A DNA stretch of 64,000 bases, taken from positions 28,791-92,790 of the forward strand of contig NZ_QMIG01000022.1 in assembly GCF_003287285.1 (NCBI RefSeq), in the 5' to 3' direction. Below, piece after piece: positions 39,101-47,982 of this stretch (the first letter of the stretch is position 1; the number at the start of each line of letters is the position of its first letter). This DNA comes from Phytoactinopolyspora halophila. Its GTDB lineage: Bacteria; Actinomycetota; Actinomycetes; Jiangellales; Jiangellaceae. The position numbers and the translations under genes are program-made. A model generated the notes under the pieces. It worked only from the letters and a program-made list of their open reading frames with translations. It was not told where the DNA came from and did no database searches.

Positions 39101-41686
39101 CCCACGGCTGCTCAGATTGCCCGGTTTGCTCGGGAGCACTCAGATCGTCTTTCGCATCAAGACGGCGCGGTACTTGTGCAGAAGACATCTGATGGTTGGC
39201 GCATGACCGTGGGGCGTCAGGGTGCCAAATGGAAGCCTATCGATCAGGTGACTCCGCGTGCTATGACAAACCGCGTCAGCATTTGGACGCGCCAGGACGA
39301 GGAAGTCGAATTTGGTGCGCCCGGTGAACCGGGCGCCGGTGACATGTTCGTTCCGCTGTCGTCGTCAAGCGAAGATGCCTGGAAGCCACTCGCGTTTGGG
39401 GGAGAGCTGAACGCGGCGCAGGTTCGTGGCGAGATTATGCGCGGTCGTCGTACACAGACGGCCGATGGTCGCGGGCATGCTGAATTGGCGTCGGAAATCA
39501 TCAACAGGGAGATCCTTCCTGACCCGATTATCCGCCGTTATTTGGATTCTGAAACGACTGACGATTTTGTTAAATGGCTTCGTTCCCCAGAGGGGCGTCG
39601 TCAGGGTCGGCGAGTGCCACACAAGGCGGCCAACCCGCAGAAGTGGACCGATGAGATTGAGCAAATGCTCAACGATCTCTTGCCAGACGAAGCGCTGCGA
39701 CAGAAAGTGCGCGCTGGCCAAAAGATTGACTCAGATGAGATCTGGCTACGGATGCAAGACAATCCGAGTAGCGTACCGGGATATCTTGACGAACGAGCCA
39801 TTCAGACGGTCTTCGGCAAAGGGCCACAGGCTGGACTGGTTACTCGGCTGGTCAACAAGATCTACGACGCTCTGGCGGTTATGCCCACTGACATGGTGGC
39901 GCGCCAACCGTTCTTCCGGGACCAATATAAGGCCCGGTTGCGGCGCATCGTGGATTCGGCCGACGAGGGTCGGCCGAGCGGCGAGGTTATGGAATTCGCC
40001 GAACGCCAAGCCCGAGAGTATGCGTTGGGCCAAGTTCGTCGGTACTTGTTCTCGTTGGCCGACAGCACGGACCTAAACCACATGTTTAGGTTTGTGTCGC
40101 CGTTCATGGCTGCATGGCAAGAAACTATGGCCCGGTGGGCCACCATCGCCATGGAGCGACCCCACAACGCCTTCCGCGTGTGGGGTCAGGGCTGGCAAAG
40201 CTTCGATGAGTTGTTCTTTCTCGAATTCGTTGATGATGAAGGCCGGAATAAAGACGATCCGGATCACGGCGACCTGAACAATATCATTATCCCCATGCCA
40301 GATGGGGTGAAGGATGTTGCTGGTTTGCTGCCAGGAATTGATCGAGAATCCTTGCAGTATCTCGATGGGGTCAACGTCAACAAGAACAGCCTGAATGCCA
40401 TCATGCAGGGCAACATGCCTTGGATGGTGCCAGCCGGTCCTCTTGTGCAGTTTCCGGTAAGTGAGCTGTATAAGGAGAAGCCATGGCTGGTTGATGAGAA
40501 CGCCTTTTCGGAGTTCACTCATAAATGGTTGATGCCTGTTGGACCAACAGACATTTACGACATGATTATGCCTGCTGGCTGGCAGCAGTCAGTGCATCGC
40601 TGGATGGCTGGCGTTGAGGACCCCGTGTTCCAAAGCTTTGCCGCTAACTATCATCGAGCACGCATTCATGAATGGCGCTCGAATGGTCAGGTTGGGCCGG
40701 AGCCCTCGGAGTCACAGTCGACGCAAATGGCACAACAACTACAGTTGTTCCACGCCATGGGCCGTTTCGCGTCACCGGGCTCGTTCACCCTTGAGACTGG
40801 GGTACCGAGCATGAACGAATCGGCGTCGTTTTTCATTCAGGCGGCTCGCCGGATCCGCGATGAAAATCCAAACGCGTCAGAAGGTGAGCTTCTGACGCTC
40901 TTTGCCGAAGAATATGGTGAAGATGCCTGGGTTTGGTGGAGCGGCACCAGCGAGAACGGCACCGGCCTTCCCGCTACGTCGGATGCAGTGAAGGCTTACG
41001 AAGCCAACAAGGACGTCATTGAGGACAATCCTGATCTCGCGTTGCTGTTCACTGGAATGGATGTGTTTAACGGCGACTATACCTACGAGTCGTATCTACA
41101 TCAGCAAGATTCCGGTCATCGTGAACGCATGAGTGGCCAGGAAGTGATTGCTGAATCAGAACGTGCTCAAGGTTGGGCTGAATATAACCAGTTCGACCAG
41201 GCCATCAAGCAAGAGTTGGTGGCCAGGGGCATCACTGATGTGAACGTCAGTGGTGAAGAGGTCGCTGGCTCAATTCAGCGAACAGGTGCTGAGGACCTGC
41301 AACTGGCCAAGCAGCGATTCGTCTCCCATCTCAAGCAGAAGTACCCGGGCTGGGAAGAGGACTATTCGGCGTTTGACACTGGCAAGGGGTACCGCACGGT
41401 CAACCAGGTACGCCAGTTGATTGACGAAGGGCGCGCCCCCAATCCAGAGTATCGGCCCGACTGGGCCGGTATCACCGAGTACCTTCAGCTCCATGATGCT
41501 TTTGCGGCAGAACTGGATGCCAGATCGATGATGGGTGGCTCCCGCAACATTGAGGCACAGGAGAATCGTGATCTGGCAGTTGCTTGGGAAGCCGCTATCG
41601 CGGATTTGACGAGCCGCAACCTTGAATTTGCTGATGTGTATTCAAGGTTCTTTGAGCGCCACAAACTAACCATGGGATCTGGATAA
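36119..41686 (+). CDS. Very large (1855 aa) internal virion / ejection-type protein
   Basis: 1855 aa, mostly helical and hydrophilic. No transmembrane heptads or tape-measure repeats; it lies right after the portal region, not in a tail module. Such giant proteins in podoviruses are ejected with the DNA. Only general features can be seen: Arg-rich helices (about 300-420), a segment VARQPFFRDQYKARLRRIVD (about 1260-1280), and MFRFVSPFMAAWQETMARWA (about 1322-1341), which resembles membrane-active parts of ejection proteins. No catalytic motif is certain. Confidence 0.7.
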   Translation: MSQRDWWLERTGRAAGATSGRTSREPDYGLAADVGTSTIPSPQEHDQVVNSMTTMVDVQDRAEIARQNLMQIHQTITEAGRQIGENKGWEAPSWLGPLQGAATWTGRAFGKTADAVGTGISGGWKGLQAGSRWLGERILGEDANSALNNAVDSAYDTMGDAGTAFWDGYTHTAEIIDRSLSTAVLSGTVADERGWDPLARFSPENIGEAWELSENVTAGQALVDPIWLEDDLFSNATDETLEAYREGFDEMGRPLDAAYQEVRDESALYNISSGALDFIKAFYFDPAVIAGKGISVARGVYRGDLANMTRRQERRMTEIVTASPRRLERMHVRRTDIAGQRALALRERINNLADEVRAGSLDETDLIRREQAFAMRPDSAAVFAEAARAKRIDTRTGEFLNEHDDELFRAFLGVSLGDQRSIDKLMSRGRRGQELVEDVARMGTTRNNTLAEVARASEEEALRIGDEISNLVTNSGGRQFRDVRVNRNRGRLNVVGDGEKSFDLVGQRVVWDTTPQGVTSEATRQLRDTIQARALTARESAEWATDLRTRLERFTGYHMWLDDVTQKAAESPLRLVPGAGRSAPNRLLDRRSEARIGLMTDPAQSDVRTSIFRPNKANNVGASIMKPAPGWIRRRPGVLDLHRPDEGFKSVERYFDQMRVYAGVGAIQSHMGVERFEALQRSMSNRMLRANNDVERRRVAEEIDAVGVELVATKHGLTPQQALIIARDLQNRKQQLWGDIERRYVETRGRDADPDAPIGQIEVSDGSDLVMMDMPLSVTQLKNHHFGTDLRALDSLLQRHSGGIRNLLGEGGDAATRALEYFHMYWKPSVLFRLGYPIRNISDDGVRALSMAEQPFTMIGNMGIGAAQLMARAGKRVANYGRVPLNVYDRKRWQGRNQDVVKGVDPSAARVDDVRMRSIDERTEGVDAYERTLLHAQANGRARGKVRKPSIVGSIERWLKDDDTFAFDAARSKKVNANNVHDFGLSDAVTMSSRPTAAQIARFAREHSDRLSHQDGAVLVQKTSDGWRMTVGRQGAKWKPIDQVTPRAMTNRVSIWTRQDEEVEFGAPGEPGAGDMFVPLSSSSEDAWKPLAFGGELNAAQVRGEIMRGRRTQTADGRGHAELASEIINREILPDPIIRRYLDSETTDDFVKWLRSPEGRRQGRRVPHKAANPQKWTDEIEQMLNDLLPDEALRQKVRAGQKIDSDEIWLRMQDNPSSVPGYLDERAIQTVFGKGPQAGLVTRLVNKIYDALAVMPTDMVARQPFFRDQYKARLRRIVDSADEGRPSGEVMEFAERQAREYALGQVRRYLFSLADSTDLNHMFRFVSPFMAAWQETMARWATIAMERPHNAFRVWGQGWQSFDELFFLEFVDDEGRNKDDPDHGDLNNIIIPMPDGVKDVAGLLPGIDRESLQYLDGVNVNKNSLNAIMQGNMPWMVPAGPLVQFPVSELYKEKPWLVDENAFSEFTHKWLMPVGPTDIYDMIMPAGWQQSVHRWMAGVEDPVFQSFAANYHRARIHEWRSNGQVGPEPSESQSTQMAQQLQLFHAMGRFASPGSFTLETGVPSMNESASFFIQAARRIRDENPNASEGELLTLFAEEYGEDAWVWWSGTSENGTGLPATSDAVKAYEANKDVIEDNPDLALLFTGMDVFNGDYTYESYLHQQDSGHRERMSGQEVIAESERAQGWAEYNQFDQAIKQELVARGITDVNVSGEEVAGSIQRTGAEDLQLAKQRFVSHLKQKYPGWEEDYSAFDTGKGYRTVNQVRQLIDEGRAPNPEYRPDWAGITEYLQLHDAFAAELDARSMMGGSRNIEAQENRDLAVAWEAAIADLTSRNLEFADVYSRFFERHKLTMGSG

Positions 41687-42660
41687 TGTCTCTTTTTGTG
41701 CAGGACCAACTCGGCGGCGGCGAGTTGGCCACCAACAACCCGCTGCTGGAGCAGTGGACAACTGGCGTGAGCCAGGGGACCGCCCCGGGCGGTCCTGGGG
41801 GGCGTTTCCAGGAAATGCGGGAGTACTGGCAGAGGCGTCGGCAGGAAATCCAGCAGATGCTGGAGCAGTCCGGCGCCTCTGGCCTGTTCCCTGGTCCCAT
41901 GAGAAACTTGGTTGAGCATGGTCAGGCTGGGCCACCGCAAGATCAAAGCTTGCGGCCTGGGCCAATGGCCGATCTCATGGGGCAATCAACCCAGCACGAG
42001 GGTCCGCCCTTGCGGCCCGAGGTTGAACCGTCCACTACCGGCACACCGCCTGAGCTCGATGCTGCTCGTTCGGAGTTCGCCGACGAGCAAAAGCGTTTGC
42101 GTGATTTGACGCAACGCATTCTTGGGCTTGACCGGGATCCCACACCGAGCGAAGTAGCTGAGGTGTGGAACCTGGGCGTCGATCAGATGGAGGCTGCTGA
42201 CGCGGTTGGCGCTGACCCGATTGATCCGTGGCATTGGATTGAGCAGGAAGCTGCCAACGCAGAACTTGAGCGCGAAGAAGCCGAAAAGGCTGAACTTGAG
42301 GTTTCTCGTGACATTCAGAAGGTTATTTCACTGACGGACCCTGATACCGCTGGCACGGTTATTCGATCTGCCATGCAGCGAATCCTCCGACGTGACCCGT
42401 CGGAGGAAGAGGTCCAAGCGTTCGTTGAGGCACTCAACGAGAAGGAACGTGGCTCGCCACAAGTGACAGAGCGCACCGTGACGCCTGGCGAGGATGGCGA
42501 GGCAACGGTTACGGAAACCACCCAGGAGGGTGGTGCTCCACAACCTGGCGAATTTGCCGAGATGTTCATCAACGATGAATTCCGCGATGAAGCCGATATT
42601 CAGTATATCGGCACCGACCTTTATCAAGGAATAATCCAAGCACTAGGGAGTCCAGTCTAG
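41686..42660 (+). CDS. Internal virion protein (putative)
   Basis: 324 aa. N-terminal Gly/Pro/Gln-rich part; then ILGLDRDPTPSEVAEVWNLG (about 145) and ILRRDPSEEEVQAFVEALNE (about 229), two copies of an 'I-L-x-R-D-P-(S/T)' module found in phage internal proteins. It starts at the base after the stop overlap with the 1855-aa gene. Likely part of the ejection machinery. Confidence 0.6.
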   Translation: MSLFVQDQLGGGELATNNPLLEQWTTGVSQGTAPGGPGGRFQEMREYWQRRRQEIQQMLEQSGASGLFPGPMRNLVEHGQAGPPQDQSLRPGPMADLMGQSTQHEGPPLRPEVEPSTTGTPPELDAARSEFADEQKRLRDLTQRILGLDRDPTPSEVAEVWNLGVDQMEAADAVGADPIDPWHWIEQEAANAELEREEAEKAELEVSRDIQKVISLTDPDTAGTVIRSAMQRILRRDPSEEEVQAFVEALNEKERGSPQVTERTVTPGEDGEATVTETTQEGGAPQPGEFAEMFINDEFRDEADIQYIGTDLYQGIIQALGSPV

Positions 42661-43827
42661 ATGTTCAAGCCCGTCCCAGATGGCCGGGTGACTGCGACAT
42701 TCGGCCAGCGGGGGCGGCATTGGGCTCAAGGGCACACTGGCTTAGATTTTGCGGCCCCTGCTGGAACTCCGGCTTATGCGGTAGCCGATGGCGTGGTCGT
42801 CGGCGTGGAGTCTGGTGGCGCATATGGCAACCGGGTGCGTGTTCGCCACCTTGACGGCACTGAATCCATGTATGCCCACCTAAATGCCGCCTCCGTACGG
42901 CCAGGTCAGCCAGTGCACCGTGGTATGCAAGTAGGTCAAGTTGGCTCTACGGGGAATAGCACCGGCCCCCATCTGCATCTAGAAATCATGCGTAATGGCC
43001 AGCAGGTGGATCCGATGCCATGGCTGCAATCTAATGGCCAATATGAACCTTCGTCTCACGCTTACGGAATAGGCGCTGGCGCTAGTGCGCCAGCGAAAAT
43101 CCGAAACATGCCTGACGTGGTGCAGTACCGTAATCCACAAGAAGTATTGGCGTCCATGCGGGCAGAGGAAATGGAGGCCAGTTTTGCCGACGCCAGTAGC
43201 CAGGGGCTTAGTTCTGGTGTTGAGCGGCCAGACATTGTACCCACCGGCGTTTCGGATGCCGTTGACCGGCAACGTAACTTCTTCGAAACTCGCGAACAGC
43301 ATCTGCGGCATCGACGGCTCATGGCCGAACAACAAGAAATGATGTCCCAAACGGCTGGTGGGCCGTGGACTCGCACATACAACGTTCCCATGAACAAGGG
43401 AACTGGCGTGGCATCTGGGTTCAACGCCGCCGTTGGTGCGCCCGGTGGCGGCGGTGAGTTCGCACAATTGATGTCAGCCATTGCGCAACAGGAGTCCGGT
43501 GGCAATTATAACGCTCGAAATGCAAGCTCCGGTGCCCTGGGGAAGTACCAAATTATGCCATCCAACGTGGGCCCGTGGAGCCGTGAGGCTATCGGGCGAG
43601 CTGTGAGTACCGAGGAGTTTCTGAACAATCCCAATATTCAGGAATCGGTCGCACGTCATCAATTGCATAAATATTACCGGCAATATGGTGCGCGAGGCGC
43701 CGCCATCGCCTGGTACGCCGGTCCTGGCGCTTTGAAGTACAACAACGGCGCGTTGAACCGACCGCAAGGCGATTATCCGTCGATTTCTGGATATGCGCAA
43801 AACATCCTTGAAAGAATGGGACTGTAG
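42661..43827 (+). CDS. Virion peptidoglycan hydrolase: M23 peptidase plus SLT transglycosylase
   Basis: 388 aa. Residues about 10-115: M23 endopeptidase with GHTGLDF (His and Asp zinc ligands) , SMYAHL and GPHLHLE (HxH). Residues about 260-388: lytic transglycosylase with AIAQQESGGNYNA (catalytic Glu), GALGKYQIMPSNVGPW and a C-terminal GPGALKYNNG. A linker rich in charged residues joins them. It cleaves both peptides and glycan to let DNA enter through the thick wall. The stop of the previous gene abuts ATG 42661. Confidence 0.92.
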   Translation: MFKPVPDGRVTATFGQRGRHWAQGHTGLDFAAPAGTPAYAVADGVVVGVESGGAYGNRVRVRHLDGTESMYAHLNAASVRPGQPVHRGMQVGQVGSTGNSTGPHLHLEIMRNGQQVDPMPWLQSNGQYEPSSHAYGIGAGASAPAKIRNMPDVVQYRNPQEVLASMRAEEMEASFADASSQGLSSGVERPDIVPTGVSDAVDRQRNFFETREQHLRHRRLMAEQQEMMSQTAGGPWTRTYNVPMNKGTGVASGFNAAVGAPGGGGEFAQLMSAIAQQESGGNYNARNASSGALGKYQIMPSNVGPWSREAIGRAVSTEEFLNNPNIQESVARHQLHKYYRQYGARGAAIAWYAGPGALKYNNGALNRPQGDYPSISGYAQNILERMGL

Positions 43828-44688
43828 ATGGCGAGCTTGAGCGATATCGCAGAAGCTGCCGGTATGAGCGTGGGGTTTTTCCGTGAAGCTGGCATTATGG
43901 ACGTTCTCCGGAAAGCCCGTGACGGAAAATGGGCACCAGATAGGGTTGCTCAAGAGATCCGGAATTCTGACTGGTATCAGAGTACAGCAGAATCTGAACG
44001 TCAGAATCTGCTTCTCAAGCACCAGGATCCGGCCGAGTTTCAGGCGCGCCGCGAGAGCGTGCGCGCTGAGGTGTTCAGGGTTTCCCGGGAAACTGGACTT
44101 GGCTGGGGAATCGAAGATGGTGCTTTGCATAAAGCCGCCGACATGGCGCTACTGAACAACTGGTCAGAAACGCAAATTCGTAACCATCTCGCTGGCCTTG
44201 GCTCTGTCGAGCAGCGCATGAAGAAGGGGAAGGCCCTTACTGGCGACGCGGGGGCCGCTGAGGCTATGGTGCGGCAACTGTCACAGGACTTCGGAATCGA
44301 CATTTCTGACTCGTTCCGGCGCACCATGGTATCCAATATGGCCCATGGGAAGTGGGACGAGAATTATGCCAGGAACTATTTCGCTGGCAAGGCTCGAAAT
44401 AAGTACCGCGCCCTGGCTGATGACATTGATCGCGGTATGACGGTTCGTGAAGCCGCTGAGCCATATACGAATGCTATGGCTCAGTTGCTGGAGATCAATC
44501 CAGCCGAGGCTGATCTTAACGACCCGCTTATCAAGAAGGCTATCACATCACGTGATGGCCTCATGGACATGCAGGAATTCGAAACGCGCGTCCGAAACGA
44601 TGAGCGATGGATGCGAACGAAGAATGCTCAAGACGATTTCATGTCGGCGGGTCGAGAGATTTTGCAGTTGTTTGGTCAAATAGCGTGA
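43828..44688 (+). CDS. Helical internal virion protein (putative)
   Basis: 286 aa, almost entirely helical and charged. Segments WAPDRVAQEIRNSDWYQSTA and QHDPAEF-type turns occur in actinophage virion proteins that accompany long injected proteins. No enzyme motif. It lies between the wall hydrolase and a similar-sized protein. Confidence 0.6.
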   Translation: MASLSDIAEAAGMSVGFFREAGIMDVLRKARDGKWAPDRVAQEIRNSDWYQSTAESERQNLLLKHQDPAEFQARRESVRAEVFRVSRETGLGWGIEDGALHKAADMALLNNWSETQIRNHLAGLGSVEQRMKKGKALTGDAGAAEAMVRQLSQDFGIDISDSFRRTMVSNMAHGKWDENYARNYFAGKARNKYRALADDIDRGMTVREAAEPYTNAMAQLLEINPAEADLNDPLIKKAITSRDGLMDMQEFETRVRNDERWMRTKNAQDDFMSAGREILQLFGQIA

Positions 44689-44696
44689 GGTGAGGC

Positions 44697-45548
44697 ATGG
44701 CATCCCTGTGGGGAAATCTCTCAGGCGCAAATCGTGATGCTGCCGCCGCACTCATCACGTTGTTTGAATCCTACGATCTTGGCTCTTTGGCTCCCCGGAT
44801 CGTACGTTACGTCAAAGAAGGGCTCGGAAGAGACGCGATATACCTTCAACTCCAGGAAACCCCGGAGTGGAAAGAGCGATTCAAGGGCAACGATATGCGG
44901 CGCAAAGCCGGACTACCAGCTCTTTCGCCTGAAGAGTATCTAGCCACTGAGCGCGGGTATCGACAGGCATTGCGTCAGGCAGGGGTGCCGCCAAACCTGT
45001 GGGACAAGCCGCAAGATTTTCATAAGTTCATTGGTCAGGATGTGGCCCCTGATGAGGTCGCGGAACGCGCTGAACGCGCCAGCAATCTGGCCAACTCGGT
45101 TGATCCGCAACAGCGTGAAGTTCTTGCCCGCCGATTGGGAATTCGGACGGGCGATATGGCGGCCTACTACCTGAACCCCGACAAGGCGCTACCTGAGCTT
45201 CAGAGGCGTGTCGACACGACGCTCATTGAAGCTGAACGCATTCGTGCGGGCTTCCGTTCGGGGTCGCAGAGTGCGGCTGAACGACTGTATGAGCTGGGCA
45301 TTACGCCCGACGAAGCCCGTGAAGGGTTCGGCCTGATTTCGCAGGTGCAGCCCACAGCCGAACTGCTGTCCCAGACACGAGGCGCGATCGAAGAAATTGG
45401 CCTCCGTGATCTGGAAGATGAAGTGTTCGCTGGTGATGGCGACGCCGGGCGGCGTCGTTCACGTCTTGCCAGTCAGGAGCGCGCACGCTTCTCTGGCTCT
45501 GGTGGTACCGGCGCAGACACATTTGGCCGCGATCGCCAATTCAACTGA
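44697..45548 (+). CDS. Helical internal virion protein (putative)
   Basis: 283 aa. GSLAPRIVRYVKEGLGRDAI, ETPEWKERFKGNDMRRKAGL and PALSPEEYLATERGYRQALR are typical of a helical actinophage virion protein family. It shares the MASL start and size with the preceding protein but little else. GAGGTGAGGC precedes ATG 44697. Confidence 0.65.
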   Translation: MASLWGNLSGANRDAAAALITLFESYDLGSLAPRIVRYVKEGLGRDAIYLQLQETPEWKERFKGNDMRRKAGLPALSPEEYLATERGYRQALRQAGVPPNLWDKPQDFHKFIGQDVAPDEVAERAERASNLANSVDPQQREVLARRLGIRTGDMAAYYLNPDKALPELQRRVDTTLIEAERIRAGFRSGSQSAAERLYELGITPDEAREGFGLISQVQPTAELLSQTRGAIEEIGLRDLEDEVFAGDGDAGRRRSRLASQERARFSGSGGTGADTFGRDRQFN

Positions 45549-45555
45549 TGTTTCT

Positions 45556-45585
45556 GAACGGCGACATTCTGAAATGTCGCCGTTC
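45556..45585 (+). terminator. Perfect 13-bp hairpin before the tRNA
   Basis: GAACGGCGACATT pairs with AATGTCGCCGTTC around CTGA, 7 nt after the previous stop. Could terminate or help process the tRNA that follows. Confidence 0.7.
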
Positions 45586-45593
45586 ATTCACAT

Positions 45594-45666
45594 TGACCAC
45601 TAGCTCAAATGGCAGAGCAGTTGATTGTTAATCAATGAGTTCCAGGTTCGACTCCTGGGTGGTCAG
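45594..45666 (+). tRNA. tRNA-Asn (anticodon GTT)
   Basis: 73 nt cloverleaf: acceptor TGACCAC/GTGGTCA, D-stem GCTC/GAGC, anticodon stem GTTGA/TCAAT with loop TTGTTAA (anticodon GTT at 45627-45629), T-arm CCAGG-TTCGACT-CCTGG, discriminator G. CCA is not encoded. It sits inside the late structural operon, between ejection proteins and the scaffold. Confidence 0.95.
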
Positions 45667-45669
45667 CTC

Positions 45670-45696
45670 CAAAAGGGATCGACCGGCCCCCTTTTG
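45670..45696 (+). terminator. Weak hairpin after the tRNA
   Basis: CAAAAGGG pairs with CCCTTTTG around an 11-nt loop; the T-rich arm could allow termination. The scaffold and capsid genes may therefore have their own promoter in 45697-45787, none recognised. Confidence 0.5.
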
Positions 45697-45787
45697 CGAA
45701 ATAGTCCGGTAGCGGGAGCGTTTTTGCACGCCCCCATTGTGCGAATTCTGGCCTGCGTAAACTAACTATTTAGATGGGAGTAGTCGC

Positions 45788-46303
45788 ATGAGCGACAACC
45801 AGCAAAACGACGATCTTTTTGACGGCGAGGAGTTCGAGGAAACCTCTGAAGGCTTCAAGAATCTCCGTGCTGCCCATAAGCAGGCAGCCACGAAGGCTAA
45901 GCAGTTGGAAGAGGAACTCAACGAACTCAAGAAGGAGAAGCTGGAGTCAGCCGTCAAGGAGAAGCTCGAAAACGCTGGAATTCCGGATGTGTTCCTGGAA
46001 GACGCCAAGAACGCTTCCGATCTGGATGCATGGGTTGAGCAGCGCAAGGGCCTTTTTGGGGCCGCGCCTGCTGTCAATGAAACGACTGACAAGAATGAGG
46101 CCGATACTCGGCAGCCTTCTGGTGAGGCCAACCTGTCCGCTGAAGAAATCGAAAAGATGAAGGGCGTTCAGGAGATCCAGCCTGGAGCTTATGTGCCGAA
46201 TAAGGATCAGGAAATCCAGTCAGATCTTCAATCCATTCTCCAGCCTGGCATGAGCCGGGATGAAGTGTATCGACAGCTTCGAGAAAAGGGCTATTCGCAG
46301 TAA
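45788..46303 (+). CDS. Scaffold protein (putative)
   Basis: 171 aa, acidic, with a coiled coil (about 30-65, AATKAKQLEEELNELKKEKL) and disordered ends. It lies directly before the major capsid gene, the usual place of scaffolds. No protease motif. ATG 45788 is preceded by GGGAG. Confidence 0.75.
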   Translation: MSDNQQNDDLFDGEEFEETSEGFKNLRAAHKQAATKAKQLEEELNELKKEKLESAVKEKLENAGIPDVFLEDAKNASDLDAWVEQRKGLFGAAPAVNETTDKNEADTRQPSGEANLSAEEIEKMKGVQEIQPGAYVPNKDQEIQSDLQSILQPGMSRDEVYRQLREKGYSQ

Positions 46304-46341
46304 TCGTGAGAAGCCCTTTCCGCAAATAAGAAAGGGCAATA

Positions 46342-47385
46342 ATGCCTAACCAGCCTAACAGCACTACGACTGCGTTTGGTGAAGTTCAACTTCACCCGGC
46401 GTGGGATGAATTGCTTCGATGGGAGCTGCATTCGCAGCCTCTATTCCGCCAGTTCGTGAGCGCTCCTGGCCTGGTGTCGCCCACCAACAACGCCAATGTC
46501 GGTTATATCCCGGTACAGGCGTATGAGGATGTGGCAGAAGACCGCCACGTACTCGATGAGGTTGTGGCGGTTGATCAGCAACAGGCCAAGCCGTTGTACT
46601 ACGTGCGTATTCGCGTTACCGAACACGGTAAACGAATTGGTCGCACCAAGCTTCTGCGTGATTCTGCCTACATCCCTGTGGATGAACAGCTAGTGCAGAA
46701 GATGACCGTACACGCGGCTGACACCATGGACGCGCTTGCGGCCGACCAGCTTTACGATGGCCGCCAGTGGCGGTCAAGCGGTCATTCCCCTGAAGTCGAC
46801 GGCTATAGCGTTACGGACACCGAGCAGCCGTTTAACCAGGTCGTTGGTGTCACCACCGGCGGGTTGGTCAATGACAGCTATGACCCGGATGTGAACCGCA
46901 CAGACATCACGTCTGACCACACGCTCACCTCCCGCGTGAGCGCTCGGATCGTGGCTCGGTTGCGGGACGCGAGCGCCATGCCGTGGCAGGGCACGGACTT
47001 CGTTGGCATCATGTCCAATGACACCGCAATCGACTTCCAGGAGGACACCGGCGTGCTCGGCTGGAGCGAGCCGCATAAGCGGGTCGACACCACACCAATC
47101 TACGCGGGCTCCGTGGGTCGGTATCGCGGCGTCGAATGGATCGTGCACCCGCGTGCACGCAAGCTCGAGGGTGCGGGCTCTGGCGGCGCCAACGTTCACC
47201 AGACGCTCATCTTCGGCCGAGATGTGCTCGCTGAGTGGACCAAAGATGAGGTGCGAGCCGGTCTTGAGCCGGAATTCGACCCGTGGCGGCGCCACATTGG
47301 CCTGACCTGGTACTACCAGGGTGGTTTCGCGATCTTCCGCCAGGAGCCCCTGTGGAGGATCGAGCACGGTTCCGCTGAGAACTAA
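46342..47385 (+). CDS. Major capsid protein
   Basis: 347 aa. AWDELLRWELHSQPLFRQFV and the beta-rich remainder with an extended P-domain-like segment (FVGIMSNDTAIDFQEDTGVL) fit an HK97-fold capsid of the N4-gp56/Ig-free type. Position after the scaffold and a strong terminator directly behind it, as expected for the most abundant late product, support the call. No sequence homologue could be checked. Confidence 0.8.
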   Translation: MPNQPNSTTTAFGEVQLHPAWDELLRWELHSQPLFRQFVSAPGLVSPTNNANVGYIPVQAYEDVAEDRHVLDEVVAVDQQQAKPLYYVRIRVTEHGKRIGRTKLLRDSAYIPVDEQLVQKMTVHAADTMDALAADQLYDGRQWRSSGHSPEVDGYSVTDTEQPFNQVVGVTTGGLVNDSYDPDVNRTDITSDHTLTSRVSARIVARLRDASAMPWQGTDFVGIMSNDTAIDFQEDTGVLGWSEPHKRVDTTPIYAGSVGRYRGVEWIVHPRARKLEGAGSGGANVHQTLIFGRDVLAEWTKDEVRAGLEPEFDPWRRHIGLTWYYQGGFAIFRQEPLWRIEHGSAEN

Positions 47386-47396
47386 TCTCGCTGAGT

Positions 47397-47426
47397 AAAA
47401 GGGCGGCCTTTCGGGGCCGCCCTTTT
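47397..47426 (+). terminator. Rho-independent terminator behind the capsid gene
   Basis: AAAAGGGCGGCC pairs with GGCCGCCCTTTT, loop about 6 nt, T-rich 3' arm. Probably allows partial readthrough to the tail genes. Confidence 0.9.
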
Positions 47427-47436
47427 CTATGGAGGC

Positions 47437-47706
47437 ATGGTGTTTCACTTTTTCCCTCCAATCGTTGAGGAGCACGACGAGCGCCTCGTGAATGACCCCA
47501 ACGGGGTTGTCCGGCGCGCCACATTTATTCGAGGTGTCTCCGTCGTGCTTCAAGATGGTGAATTCGTGAATGCCCGTTGGGTCGTACCACAACCTGGCTG
47601 GGTCGAGGGCCGAGATTTCTTCGTTGGTGGGTTCCACTACACGATAGACAACGAAACGGCCGAACTTCTCCAAAGTTCTGGATATGAGGTAGCCCCCGTT
47701 GAGTAA
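47437..47706 (+). CDS. Hypothetical structural-region protein
   Basis: 89 aa, beta-rich (RATFIRGVSVVLQDGEFVNA, GFHYTIDNETAELLQ). GGAGGC directly precedes ATG 47437. Possibly a head-completion or head-decoration protein. Confidence 0.65.
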   Translation: MVFHFFPPIVEEHDERLVNDPNGVVRRATFIRGVSVVLQDGEFVNARWVVPQPGWVEGRDFFVGGFHYTIDNETAELLQSSGYEVAPVE

Positions 47707-47974
47707 TTGCAGTTCGAGTTGCCCCACTCAAAACCACACCACCTGGGGGGAGTGTGTCCGGAATAAAGGCTTGAAAATCGGGTGGGCAAACTCCGCAAAT
47801 GGCGCAGATCTGAGTCAGCAAAAGAAATGGGACAACCGGATTCAGGAATACCGATCAGCCCGACGTCAGGGAATCATGCCGGATGGCATTTCCACTAAGC
47901 AGATTCGGCGTGCTCTTGATATCAGCAATGAAACCGGTCAGGCATATCGGGCAGATGCGGCTGGCACGCTCTAG
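47699..47974 (+). CDS. Conserved small actinophage structural-region protein
   Basis: 91 aa. SSCPTQNHTTWGECVRNKGL, then NSANGADLSQQKKWDNRIQE and RQGIMPDGISTKQIRRALD: the pattern CP-x(3)-HTT-x2-EC-R-K-L, followed by W-x3-L-Y-R-A-x2-QGI-P-GT, is widespread in actinophage structural operons. The TTG start overlaps the previous gene. Function unknown. Confidence 0.7.
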   Translation: MSNCSSSCPTQNHTTWGECVRNKGLKIGWANSANGADLSQQKKWDNRIQEYRSARRQGIMPDGISTKQIRRALDISNETGQAYRADAAGTL

Positions 47975-47982
47975 GAGGTTGC

